A stretch of 7,351 nucleotides of DNA from NCBI GenBank assembly GCA_009908535.1, contig JAAAOD010000118.1, forward strand, positions 1 through 7,351, in the 5' to 3' direction. This DNA is from Verrucomicrobiota bacterium (GTDB lineage: Bacteria; Verrucomicrobiota; Verrucomicrobiia; Opitutales; Oceanipulchritudinaceae). This document shows positions 1 through 6,967 of the stretch, piece by piece (position 1 is the first letter of the stretch; every line of letters starts with the position of its first letter). A model generated the notes under the pieces. That model was not told the DNA's origin and did not search any database. It saw only the letters and a program-made list of their open reading frames with translations. A program made the position numbers and the translations under genes.

Positions 1-2759
1 CCGGCCATTCCACAGCAACCGGAAGGAATGACCCGCACCTTGTGGCCCTCGGGGAAGGCCAGCATTTGTCGGGTGGGCACGATGGAGGCGAGGGCCTTCT
101 GGTGGCAGTGTCCGTGGAGGTGGATCTCCTGCGGCCGGGACTGGAACCTGTCGCGGGTTATGTTCCCGGCATCGACCTCCCGCATGAAAAACTCATCGAA
201 CTGGAGACAATTCCCCGCGAGCCGGCGCGCTTGGGGGCGAAGCTCTTCGGGAACGAGTTCGGGGTATTCGTCCCGGAAGCCGAGGATGGCGGAGGGCTCG
301 ATGCCGACGAGAGGGGAATCTTCGCTTATGCAGTCCTTGAGGAGGTTGACATTGCGGATGGCGATGGCGCGGGCCTTTCGCACGAGCCCTTTGGAAAGGT
401 AGACCCGGCCGCTTTCGAGGTGGCGCGGGATCCGCACCTCGTAGCCGAGGGCCTCGAGAAGCTCGAAAGCGGCCCGCCCGACGGAAGCGTCGTTGTAGTT
501 GGTGAACTCGTCGTTGAAGAGATAGACGACCCGGGTGCGGGCGGGCCTCCCCGCGCCGTTGCGCCGGCGCTTGTACCATTTTTCGAGGGTCATTCCATGC
601 ACCTTCGGGATTGACCGTTCCGGGGCGAACCCGACGATCCGATTAAGGATGCGGCGGACCGGCGTCGTGCCGAAGAGGCCGTTCCAGAGCCAGGGGACTT
701 TGGAGGCGAGGCGGCTGGAAAAGGTGAAGCCGGCGATCATCCGCGTGCGCAGGGGAATGCCCCGGGCATCGTGGAAGTGCTGCAGAAATTCGGCTTTAAG
801 CTTGGCGACATCCACATTCGAGGGGCATTCGGATTTACAGCCCTTGCAGGAGAGGCAGAGGTCCATGACCTCGTGGATCTCGTCGTTGTCAAACGGATTG
901 GAGGCGTCCGATGCGGTCAGGATCTGCCGGAGAATGTTCGCGCGCGCCCGCGTCGTGTCCTTTTCATTCCGCGTCGCCATGTAGCTCGGACACATCGTCC
1001 CGCCGGAGAGGTGGGTTTTGCGGCAGTCACCGGAGCCGTTGCAGAGTTCCGCCGCGCGTAGAACCCCGCGGGTTGCGGAGAAATCAAAAACGGTGGGAAT
1101 GTCCCGCGCGGGCTGTCCCGGGGTGTAGCGCAGACGGGTATGCATCGGCGGGGTATGCACGATCTTGCCGGGGTTGAAGAGATTGCCGGGATCCCATGTG
1201 TGTTTGACGCGTTCGAGGAGGGCGTAGGTCTCCTCGCCGACCATGAACCGGATAAACTCCCCGCGGAGGCGGCCATCGCCATGTTCGCCGCTGAGCGAGC
1301 CCCGGTACTTCTTCACAATCCGCGCGGTTTCCTCGGCGACGCCCCGATAGGTCCGGTTGCCCTCCTCCTCTTTGAGATCGACGATGGGGCGCACATGCAA
1401 TTCGCCGGAACCGGCGTGCGCGTAGTGCACGAGCTCGACGTCGAACTTCCGCGAGAGGGATGTATTCAATTCCTGGATGTAGGCGGGCAGGTCGGCAACC
1501 TTGACGGCGGTGTCCTCGATGACGGGAACGGGCTTGGCATCCCCGGGCATGACGGAAAGGACGCCGAGACCGGCTTTGCGAAGGTCCCAGATGCGGTTGG
1601 TGTCCTCCCCCCGCAGGACGGGGAAGTGGTAGCCAAGGCCGGCCGCCTGCAGCTCCGCGACGAGCCGTTCCATCTGTTCCGCGAGGCGGCTTTCGGAACT
1701 CTCGCGCAGCTCGACAACGAGAATGGCCTCCGGCTCGCCCTTGACGAAGAAGCGGTTCCTGCGCTGCTCGATGTTCGCCTTCGAGCACTCGAGGATGTAG
1801 TGATCGATCAACTCGCAGGCGTAGGGTTGGTAGGGGAGGGCGAGAAGGTTCGCGCGCAGCGATGCGTCCACGCTCTCGAAGTGGGCGCAGAGGAGGGCGC
1901 TGTTCTTCGGCGGAAGGGGCAGGGCGCGGACCTTGATTTCCGTGACGAAGAGCAGCGTGCCTTCCGCCCCGGCGATCAGCTTGCAGAAATTGAACGGCTT
2001 GTCCGATTCCCCGAAGGCGGCGCAATTCATGAGCAGGTCGAGAGCGTAGCCCGTATTCCGGCGCGGGATGGATGGATCGGGGTAGCTGTTCCGAATCCGC
2101 GCCCGTGTCTCGGGATCGCCGAGAAGATCGCGGATGTCCCGGTATATTTTTGTTTCGAGGGAACGCGGATCGCCCTCGCATTTCGCTTCGAATTCCTCCG
2201 GCGTAAGGTCGCGGAAGACCACTTCGCTGCCGTCGCTGAGCAGACCGCGGATCTCGAGCACGTGGTCGCGGGTGCTTCCGAAGCGGACGGAGTTGGAGCC
2301 GCAGGAGTTGTTTCCGAGCATGCCGCCCATCATCGCGCGATTCTGGGTGGAGGTTTCCGGACCAAAGAAGAGGCCCTTCGGCGCGAGCGCCATGTTCAGC
2401 TCGTTCCGGATGACCCCCGGCTGCACGCGGGCCCAGCCCTCCTCTTCGTTGATTTCTAGAATGTCGGTGAAGTGTCGCGAAATATCCACGACAATGCCGT
2501 CGCCGACCACCTGTCCGGCAAGGGAGGTCCCCGCCGCGCGCGGGATGAGCGGATGGCCCTCCTCGTTGGCAAACTTGATAAGAAGGCGCAGGTCCTTTTC
2601 CGTCTTCGGGAGCGCCACCGTGCGCGGCATCTCCTGGTAGGCGGAGGCATCCGTGGCATACAGCCTGCGCATCATTTCGCCGGTGTGCCATTCGCCGGAG
2701 AACCCCTCTATCCGCTGATGGAGGGATTGCGGGCGGGGGACAAGGCGTGGTTCACTCAT
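1..2759 (-). CDS. FAD-linked oxidase / Fe-S D-2-hydroxyacid dehydrogenase (YdiJ-like), 3' end cut by window
   Basis: Reading the minus strand from the ATG at 2759 gives 919 uninterrupted residues that run off the left edge. Residues about 40-270 form a PCMH-type FAD-binding domain, with PRAAGTSLAGQ at 73-83 and GNNSCG at 149-154. Residues about 270-530 form the FAD-oxidase C-terminal domain, with HAGSGELH at 448-455 and GEHGDGR at 491-497. A ferredoxin-like segment follows: C573-x5-C579, then C590-P, and C635-x2-C638-x2-C641-x3-C645-P. A CCG (heterodisulfide-reductase-like) domain then carries HCHQK around C885 and GCCG around C915-C916. This architecture is that of the fused GlcD/GlpC-type proteins, which include E. 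coli YdiJ and D-lactate or D-2-hydroxyglutarate dehydrogenases. They oxidise a D-2-hydroxyacid and pass electrons through Fe-S centres to a membrane acceptor. Relatives are about 1000 residues, so some 60 residues are probably missing. The upstream half of the CCG region has SGR where a Cys pair might be expected; I believe this is a family variant. Substrate unknown; family confident. Confidence 0.93.
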   Translation of the reverse strand, partial: MSEPRLVPRPQSLHQRIEGFSGEWHTGEMMRRLYATDASAYQEMPRTVALPKTEKDLRLLIKFANEEGHPLIPRAAGTSLAGQVVGDGIVVDISRHFTDILEINEEEGWARVQPGVIRNELNMALAPKGLFFGPETSTQNRAMMGGMLGNNSCGSNSVRFGSTRDHVLEIRGLLSDGSEVVFRDLTPEEFEAKCEGDPRSLETKIYRDIRDLLGDPETRARIRNSYPDPSIPRRNTGYALDLLMNCAAFGESDKPFNFCKLIAGAEGTLLFVTEIKVRALPLPPKNSALLCAHFESVDASLRANLLALPYQPYACELIDHYILECSKANIEQRRNRFFVKGEPEAILVVELRESSESRLAEQMERLVAELQAAGLGYHFPVLRGEDTNRIWDLRKAGLGVLSVMPGDAKPVPVIEDTAVKVADLPAYIQELNTSLSRKFDVELVHYAHAGSGELHVRPIVDLKEEEGNRTYRGVAEETARIVKKYRGSLSGEHGDGRLRGEFIRFMVGEETYALLERVKHTWDPGNLFNPGKIVHTPPMHTRLRYTPGQPARDIPTVFDFSATRGVLRAAELCNGSGDCRKTHLSGGTMCPSYMATRNEKDTTRARANILRQILTASDASNPFDNDEIHEVMDLCLSCKGCKSECPSNVDVAKLKAEFLQHFHDARGIPLRTRMIAGFTFSSRLASKVPWLWNGLFGTTPVRRILNRIVGFAPERSIPKVHGMTLEKWYKRRRNGAGRPARTRVVYLFNDEFTNYNDASVGRAAFELLEALGYEVRIPRHLESGRVYLSKGLVRKARAIAIRNVNLLKDCISEDSPLVGIEPSAILGFRDEYPELVPEELRPQARRLAGNCLQFDEFFMREVDAGNITRDRFQSRPQEIHLHGHCHQKALASIVPTRQMLAFPEGHKVRVIPSGCCGMA

Positions 2760-3138
2760 AGAACTGGGACCCCTTCTCTGTAGACCGGGAAAGCGGGCCG
2801 TCCACACCAAAACGCCCGAACGGTGCCGCTGGGGTCGCTTGCCGGTACTCCCTCCTTCTCGGGAAGCCTTACCGGATGTCCGCGCGGAGACATGGAAAAC
2901 CGTAGCAAGGAACAGATACAGCTGTTCAGCAGCCGTACCAGCGCTTCGAGGTGGCCGGGCCAACCAGTTGCGGTTGCTCCTTGCGGCATTGGCCTACGTT
3001 TAGATGGATTCCCTTCGCCGACTCGCCCTCAAAGGCACCGAAACCATCATAACACCTGCCGATTGCCGATAAATATCGTTCAGCCGCACTCGCTACAGAG
3101 GAAGCTTGCAGGTTGATGCAATATCCGGGCCGGCTCAC
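2760..3138. other. Intergenic spacer between two minus-strand genes, no gene seen
   Basis: This 379-bp stretch separates the sulfatase stop from the dehydrogenase start. Short open frames exist on both strands, but their translations resemble no family and have the arginine/proline/serine-rich look of chance GC-rich frames. There is a 12-bp quasi-palindrome (CGATA-AA-TATCG) at 3067-3078. Next to it, on the minus strand, TGTAGCGAGTGCGGC at about 3084-3098 resembles the short REP-like intergenic repeats of many bacteria; I cannot show a second copy here. No convincing U-tract terminator follows the sulfatase on the minus strand and no clear promoter precedes the dehydrogenase. The length suggests the two genes are transcribed separately. 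Confidence 0.5.
2770..2777 (-). promoter_or_regulatory. Putative ribosome binding site of the FAD/Fe-S gene
   Basis: AGAAGGGG lies 10 nt upstream of the ATG at 2759. It is a moderate Shine-Dalgarno match at slightly long spacing. It supports this ATG, and the conserved part of the protein begins about 30 residues later. Confidence 0.45.
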
Positions 3139-4839
3139 CTACTGCAAAGGATCGCGCAAATTGAGATTGAAGATCCGGTCGGCGTCGTAGTCCTGGGGAT
3201 AATAGATACGGTCTTCAAGAGCCGCCTTCCGGTTGATAACGGCGTCCGCATACGCCTTGGTCAGCATCTCGGGCGGGACTTCCAGCGGATAGGGACGTTC
3301 AAAGGTCTCGGTGATTTCGGCGAGGCGGGCCTTCATCATTGCCAGCCGCTCGGCGTAGGCGGGATTGCCGGCGAGATTGTGCCGCTGGAAAGGGTCGGTT
3401 TCGATATGATAGAGCTGGTCGGGCTCGAACATGGCCGGCTTGAAGAGCAGGTTGAGACGACTGAAAATCCCGATTCCGTCGCCCCGGCGGCTGTCGAGGA
3501 CCGTATCCAGTTCTCCCGACACGATCCGGTCGAGAATCGCCTGCGGGGGCCGGAAAGCAACGTATTGAAAGCCATCATACAGAACGGAGCGAAAATAACC
3601 GATCTCGCCGAAAACCGGGGGATGCGCATCGGCATCGCCTTTCACCAAAGGCGTGAGATCGACACCGTCGGTCTCACGCGGAGCGGCCCCGGCGGCCGAG
3701 AGCCAAGTCGGCACCAGATCGCTGAAGGACACCGGATCCTCGACGACCGTCCCGGCGGGAAAACGCCCCGGCCAGCGGGCGATCATGGGAACGTGCATGC
3801 CCTCTTCGAAGGCGGTGCCTTTGCCCTGGATGGAGTGGTCGGCCGTCACGATGATCAAGGTGTTCTCCGCGACCCCGAGGGCTTCCAGTGCGGAGACAAG
3901 GGCGCCCACCTGGTCGTCGGCGAGGATCGAGCCGGCGTTGATCGCCGCAATCGCCTCCGCGGTTTCGATGCCGGCCGCCGCCATCCGTTCGAGCACGGTC
4001 TCACGCTTGGCGTGGAGCTCCAAAGGCTCTTCAAGCCGACCGCCATGAGTCACCGTGGGATCCGCCTCGAGGATGTCGAGGTTGCTCGGGGTATGGGTGA
4101 TCGTGTAGGCGAGATGGACGAAGAAGGGTTCGTCGCGTTCGACCGTCTCGCGGATGAAGGAGATGGCGCCGTCGGTCTGCCATTCGGGGTTGTGGTTCCC
4201 GAGGGGGTGCCCCTTTCGGTGAAGATTGTCGAGGTTACCGATGATGATCCGATCGGCGACATCGAAGCCGGTGATGGCGCGGATCCGCTCGGAAAGTTTG
4301 CCGTGCCGCTCGGCCAGCACGTCCATGTCGGCCGGGTTGTCGACCGAGAGCTTCGAAACATCGGGGAGATCTCTCAAGACCTCGAACGAGCTGTGCCACT
4401 TGCCGATGTAGGCGGTGCGGTAGCCGGCCCGCTTAAGGTCGCGGGCGATGCTCGGTTCTTCCGCCGTGAGGTCGGCGTTGAAGCTGACCCAGTACGGCTC
4501 GCCCTTCGGAGTCTCTTCGATCACACGTTGGTTGCGCCCCGGGTAGAGCCCGGTGAGCAGGGTGTAGCGGGACGGATTGCAGATCGAGGCAACACACTGC
4601 GCGGCGTCAAAGCGGACGCCTTCCTCCGCGAGACGGTCAAGGTGGGGTGTCGGCGTGCGCCCTCCGTAGGCCCCCACATAACCCGGTGCCTGGTCATCGA
4701 GCACCACGAACAGGAGATTCGGCCGATCAGCAGCATTCAGATCCGCCTCAGCAGTGGCAACAATCGATCCGGGACCCATCGCGATCAACAACGCGGAAAG
4801 GGCGACGGCAGGACGCGGGAAAGAAAAGGAATTCGTCAT
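3139..4839 (-). CDS. Exported formylglycine-dependent sulfatase (S1 / arylsulfatase family)
   Basis: The 566-residue product is a secreted sulfatase that would hydrolyse a sulfate ester outside the cytoplasm. Residues 1-32 look like a Sec signal peptide: a short N-terminus with R9, a hydrophobic stretch at 11-28, and an A-E-A cleavage site before D33. There is no lipobox. The catalytic domain starts at RPNLLFVVLDD with metal ligands D48 and D49. The modification site is C87-N-P-S-R91 followed by LLTG, so C87 should become formylglycine through a maturase encoded elsewhere. Further family residues are GKWH at 146-149, H249 in THTP, and D334-H335 with K340 shortly after. The C-terminal part (about 420-566) has the usual DPFQRHNLAGNP-type segment. 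The frame stays open upstream to a TTG at 4902. I chose the ATG at 4839 because it gives a normal signal peptide, although no Shine-Dalgarno precedes it. The gene is divergent from the epimerase. The substrate (glycan, steroid or other ester) cannot be assigned. Confidence 0.93.
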   Translation of the reverse strand: MTNSFSFPRPAVALSALLIAMGPGSIVATAEADLNAADRPNLLFVVLDDQAPGYVGAYGGRTPTPHLDRLAEEGVRFDAAQCVASICNPSRYTLLTGLYPGRNQRVIEETPKGEPYWVSFNADLTAEEPSIARDLKRAGYRTAYIGKWHSSFEVLRDLPDVSKLSVDNPADMDVLAERHGKLSERIRAITGFDVADRIIIGNLDNLHRKGHPLGNHNPEWQTDGAISFIRETVERDEPFFVHLAYTITHTPSNLDILEADPTVTHGGRLEEPLELHAKRETVLERMAAAGIETAEAIAAINAGSILADDQVGALVSALEALGVAENTLIIVTADHSIQGKGTAFEEGMHVPMIARWPGRFPAGTVVEDPVSFSDLVPTWLSAAGAAPRETDGVDLTPLVKGDADAHPPVFGEIGYFRSVLYDGFQYVAFRPPQAILDRIVSGELDTVLDSRRGDGIGIFSRLNLLFKPAMFEPDQLYHIETDPFQRHNLAGNPAYAERLAMMKARLAEITETFERPYPLEVPPEMLTKAYADAVINRKAALEDRIYYPQDYDADRIFNLNLRDPLQ

Positions 4840-5002
4840 AGGAAATTTAATTTCAGTGGCTTGTTCGGAGAGACGGGTTGTTACTGAATTCAATACTTGC
4901 AAGGTGAAAAAAGGAGCTTACGCCCTCACTTGATATCCAATAATCCAGTATTTATGTCAATTTCGGCGGCGAAGGGCCGACGCCGATGTGCTACATTGCA
5001 AC
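4840..5002. promoter_or_regulatory. Divergent control region between sulfatase and epimerase
   Basis: This 163-bp AT-rich spacer contrasts with the GC-rich genes on both sides and must hold the start signals of both genes. It contains a promoter-like inverted sequence at 4930-4960 (listed separately). An AAGGAG at 4911-4916 has no usable start codon at a suitable distance on the plus strand. No small gene is apparent. Confidence 0.6.
4930..4960. promoter_or_regulatory. Candidate overlapping divergent promoters / operator
   Basis: On the minus strand a consensus -35 (TTGACA, 4960-4955) is followed 17 bp later by GATATC (4937-4932), a weak -10 pointing toward the sulfatase. On the plus strand TTGATA (4930-4935) is followed 17 bp later by TATGTC (4953-4958), pointing toward the epimerase. 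The two halves, TTGATAT and ATGTCAA, are imperfect inverted copies (6 of 7 positions). A regulator bound here could control both genes. The -10 matches are only three of six, so this is a hypothesis. Confidence 0.3.
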
Positions 5003-6013
5003 ATGGACATTTTATTTATTGGAGGAACGGGCAACATCAGTTCGGCCTGCGCGCGGCTTTGTCTCGCGCAGGGCCATCGGGTGTTTCTGCTCAATCGCGG
5101 CAACCGGAAACCGGAGGATTTCGGGATCGATGGTGCCGAATCCCTCGTCGGCGATATCAACGACGAGGCGTCGGTGCGGGCGGCGATCGGCGACCGCAAA
5201 TTCGATTCCGTGGCCAACTTCATCGCCTTTCAGCCGGAGGACATCGAGCGGGACGTCCGTCTCTTCGGTGGTCGCTGCGGACAGTATGTTTTCATCAGCT
5301 CGGCGAGCGTCTATCAGAAGCCGCTCCGCCACCCGGTCGTCACCGAGAGCACGCCCCTGAAGAACCCGTACTGGGAATACGCCCGCCGCAAGATCGCCTG
5401 CGAGGAGACCCTCATCAAAGCGTGGCGGGAAGAGGATTTCCCGGGCGTGATCGTCCGTCCCTCCCTCACCTACGAGCATGTCATTCCGCTCGCCATCGGA
5501 TCCTGGAACGACTGGACGATGATCGACCGGATGCAGAAAGGGAAGCCGGTCGTCGTCCATGGTGACGGAACCAACCTCTGGACAATGACGCACTCGGAAG
5601 ACTTCGCCCCCGGTTTCGTCGGGCTGCTCGGAAACCGGCTCGCCGAAGGCCACGCGTTCCACATCACGAGCGACGAAATCCTTACCTGGGATGAGATCTG
5701 GAGGCAGGCCGCCGCCGCCGCGGGTTGTGAAGCCAATATCGTGCATGTGCCGTCGGACTTCATTGCTTCGCTCGACGATTTCCAGGTCGGCAACCTCCTT
5801 GGCGACAAAGCGACCTCCGCTATTTTCGACAATTCGAAGATCAAGCGCTTCGTCCCGGAATTCACCCCCCGCATCCCGTGGCAGGCGGGCATCCGCCGGA
5901 CGCTCGACTGGTTCCGGCAGGACGAGTCCCGCATGAAGATCGTCGACGGGCACAATGCGATTCACGACAGGATTCTCGACGCATGGGCGAACGCCACCGG
6001 CCGCAAGGACTGA
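5003..6013 (+). CDS. NAD(P)-dependent epimerase/reductase, atypical extended SDR (CSP41/isoflavone-reductase-like)
   Basis: The 336-residue cytoplasmic protein starts directly with a Rossmann strand, MDILFIGGTGNIS, with the nucleotide-binding GGTG at 7-10. An acidic/basic turn follows the second strand (LLNRGNRKPEDF). FISSASVY at 97-104 supplies the active-site serine region, and Y126-x3-K130 (YARRK) is the SDR catalytic pair. HGDGTNLWTMTH at 186-197 is typical of the NAD-dependent epimerase/dehydratase group related to plant CSP41. A GTG at 4988 would add five residues. I prefer the ATG at 5003 because homologs normally begin right at this strand, but neither start has a good Shine-Dalgarno. 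The protein probably oxidises, reduces or epimerises a nucleotide sugar or other small carbohydrate. Its divergent partner is the sulfatase, suggesting but not proving a shared carbohydrate pathway. Exact substrate unknown. Confidence 0.9.
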   Translation: MDILFIGGTGNISSACARLCLAQGHRVFLLNRGNRKPEDFGIDGAESLVGDINDEASVRAAIGDRKFDSVANFIAFQPEDIERDVRLFGGRCGQYVFISSASVYQKPLRHPVVTESTPLKNPYWEYARRKIACEETLIKAWREEDFPGVIVRPSLTYEHVIPLAIGSWNDWTMIDRMQKGKPVVVHGDGTNLWTMTHSEDFAPGFVGLLGNRLAEGHAFHITSDEILTWDEIWRQAAAAAGCEANIVHVPSDFIASLDDFQVGNLLGDKATSAIFDNSKIKRFVPEFTPRIPWQAGIRRTLDWFRQDESRMKIVDGHNAIHDRILDAWANATGRKD

Positions 6014-6068
6014 CTCATAAGGCGGGGCCTCGCTCAGTTGTTTATTACGTGGGCCGCCGACCTCGCCG

Positions 6069-6080
6069 CCTCGCGCGAGG
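6069..6080. repeat. 12-bp perfect palindrome
   Basis: CCTCGCGCGAGG reads identically on both strands. It lies in the spacer between the convergent epimerase and PIN-toxin genes, just before repeat copy A. It could form a short hairpin or be a binding site, but it has no U-tract to act as an intrinsic terminator. No other copy is visible in the window. Confidence 0.5.
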
Positions 6081-6105
6081 GAAAGGAAGAGGTCCCCTGC
6101 CAGTC

Positions 6106-6232
6106 GGCGCAGGGAGCGCGCCGCGAGGGCTGCTTTACGGGGTAGCGAACCCGCGATAGCGGTTCGGCATGCGTGGTCCGAACGGCTGTCGCTCGTTCGC
6201 TACGAGCGGTTCGGCCCCTTTCCCCGGGGCTC
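6106..6232. repeat. 127-bp structured direct repeat, copy A
   Basis: This block matches copy B at 6968-7094 at 122 of 127 positions without gaps; differences are at 6144, 6149, 6150, 6219 and 6225. It contains successive inverted repeats: GGCGC/GCGCC (6106-6122), CCGC-GATA-GCGG (6151-6162), CCGAAC (6178-6183) with GTTCGG (6209-6214) enclosing GCTCG/CGAGC (6191-6207), and GCCCC/GGGGC (about 6214-6230). An 11-mer, AGCGGTTCGGC, occurs twice inside it (6158-6168 and 6205-6215). It ends 9 bp before the stop codon of the PIN toxin. There is no transposase, no terminal inverted repeat of the whole unit and no convincing protein. It could be a non-autonomous mobile repeat, a recombination site or a structured RNA element. 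Confidence 0.9.
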
Positions 6233-6241
6233 ATCACCATC

Positions 6242-6646
6242 TTAATCCCAAATCGTGGACAGGGCTTCGAGGTTGCGGAGGTGCCGATCCCGGGTGAGCA
6301 AGGGTAGGCGGGCCTGGATGGCGGTTGCGGCGATAATCCGGTCGAAGGGATCTCCTTGGGGCAATGCAAGCTCCATGGCGCAGGAAGCGATCGGCGGGGA
6401 AAGCGGGAGTACCTTGAACATCCGGGACAAGGATCCGAGATACTCGGGAAGGGGAATTTTCAGGGAGATACGCCTTTTCTTTTCGAGCATGGAAATTTCA
6501 AGGAGGGCGATGTCGGGGAGACCGGCCTCCTCCGCGGTGAGGGAGGAAAGGAGCGCGCGGGCGGCCACGCCAAGGCGGGGATCGTCTTCCGCGGCCCAGA
6601 TGGCGGCGTGGGTGTCGAGAATCGCCTTCACAAGGAGGGACCCCAT
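6242..6646 (-). CDS. vapC: PIN-domain ribonuclease toxin (VapC-type)
   Basis: The 134-residue protein is a PIN nuclease, expected to cleave RNA (in the family, often tRNA or rRNA) when freed from its antitoxin. The fold is marked by ILDTHAAIW with D11, E50 in the ALLEISML helix, DPFDRIIAATA with D99 and D102, and LLTRD with D120. These are the acidic residues that bind the catalytic metal. All appear intact, so the toxin should be active. The ATG at 6646 has GGAG at 7-nt spacing (GGAGAGCAGGA-ATG) and overlaps the antitoxin gene by 19 nt. An alternative GTG at 6631 overlaps the antitoxin stop as GTGA and would begin nearer the usual family N-terminus. Either way the pair is translationally coupled, antitoxin first. 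The gene lies between two copies of a 127-bp repeat. Confidence 0.9.
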   Translation of the reverse strand: MGSLLVKAILDTHAAIWAAEDDPRLGVAARALLSSLTAEEAGLPDIALLEISMLEKKRRISLKIPLPEYLGSLSRMFKVLPLSPPIASCAMELALPQGDPFDRIIAATAIQARLPLLTRDRHLRNLEALSTIWD

Positions 6647-6855
6647 TCCTGCTCTCCGGAAGTGGGCTGGTCCAGGTCCCCGGCCGTCTCCTCGACCATC
6701 CCGCGAAGGCCACCCAGCAGGGGTTTCGCTTCCTCCCGCGCGGCGGTAATCCAGAGGTCGCCCTCGCGGGTATGCACGATGACCCGCTCACCGGCCAAGG
6801 CGGCGCGACGCACTTTCGGGAACTCCCGAAGAAGGGTACTCACATTGGTTTCCAT
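6628..6855 (-). CDS. Type II antitoxin, Phd/YefM-like
   Basis: The 75-residue protein precedes and overlaps the PIN toxin. Its N-terminal half (NVSTLLREF-PKVRRAALAGERVIVHTREGDLWIT, residues 4-37) has the Phd/YefM pattern. That is a short strand, a helix holding the LR-x-F and V-x-x-A-L-x-G-E positions, and two strands with a charged R-E-G turn. This half would dimerise and bind the operon's own operator. The C-terminal part (about 44-75) is acidic and flexible (EE, D60, D62, E68, E70) and ends in WGPSL. Such tails wrap the toxin and block its active site. The ATG at 6855 has no clear Shine-Dalgarno. Assignment rests on the pattern plus the adjacent PIN gene; a different small DNA-binding fold is possible but less likely. 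Confidence 0.82.
   Translation of the reverse strand: METNVSTLLREFPKVRRAALAGERVIVHTREGDLWITAAREEAKPLLGGLRGMVEETAGDLDQPTSGEQEWGPSL
6654..6657 (-). promoter_or_regulatory. Ribosome binding site of the PIN toxin, inside the antitoxin gene
   Basis: GGAG lies 7 nt before the ATG at 6646. It is the reason for preferring this start over the GTG at 6631, which is preceded by pyrimidine-rich sequence and no Shine-Dalgarno. Confidence 0.5.
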
Positions 6856-6865
6856 GGGTTCACGC

Positions 6866-6895
6866 TGTCAAAATCAAATAACTTGTCAAATTAAA
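6866..6895 (-). promoter_or_regulatory. Candidate promoter and operator of the antitoxin-toxin operon
   Basis: Just upstream of the antitoxin start is an AT-rich patch unlike its surroundings. On the minus strand TTTAAT (6895-6890) is a five-of-six -10 match, without a good -35 before it. On the plus-strand reading, TGTCAAA occurs twice as a direct repeat, at 6866-6872 and 6884-6890, starts 18 bp apart. A start site near 6883 would place the repeats over the beginning of the transcript, where an autorepressing TA complex would act. The same patch also reads as TTGACA twice on the minus strand, so a -35 role is possible. Confidence 0.35.
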
Positions 6896-6951
6896 CGGGA
6901 AAAGGCTTTACCCTGCAGGCCAAAGTGGTGGGGAGTCGCTGGGGTGGGAAA

Positions 6952-6967
6952 GCCGCTGCGAGGCGGC
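6952..6967. repeat. Short hairpin abutting repeat copy B
   Basis: GCCGC (6952-6956) and GCGGC (6963-6967) form a 5-bp stem around a 6-nt loop, ending exactly where the 127-bp repeat begins. Copy A has no equivalent in the same position. Confidence 0.4.

Noticed and set aside
1084..2691. 535- and 439-residue open frames overlapping the FAD/Fe-S gene
   Set aside because: They are out-of-frame or antisense to the continuous FAD/Fe-S protein. The minus-strand one is rich in Arg, Gly and Pro, typical of a shifted reading frame.
3079..3101. Possible relation of the CACTCGCTACAGAGG segment to the 127-bp repeat (which has CGTTCGCTACGAGCGG)
   Set aside because: The similarity is only about a dozen bases with mismatches and does not extend; chance is likely.
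2756..3138. Small minus-strand frames (70 and 77 residues) in the spacer before the dehydrogenase
   Set aside because: They have no ribosome site and no family resemblance, and their composition looks like noncoding GC-rich DNA.
3106..4887. 593-residue open frame on the plus strand opposite the sulfatase
   Set aside because: It is antisense to a clear sulfatase with intact active-site motifs. Long antisense frames are expected in GC-rich genes, and its translation shows no recognisable family.
4911..4916. Strong AAGGAG as a ribosome site for a small plus-strand gene
   Set aside because: No start codon with a lasting open frame follows at normal spacing before the epimerase.
5878..6159. Frames ending in a shared GAGSAPRGLLYGVA-x-PR peptide (also at 6356-7021)
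   Set aside because: The shared tail is only the DNA repeat being translated in the same frame twice; upstream both frames are out of frame with or antisense to real genes.
6150..6180. tRNA-like T-arm (GGTTCGG) inside the repeat
   Set aside because: The loop lacks the TTCRANY pattern, and no acceptor stem, anticodon arm or CCA-side pairing can be drawn around it.
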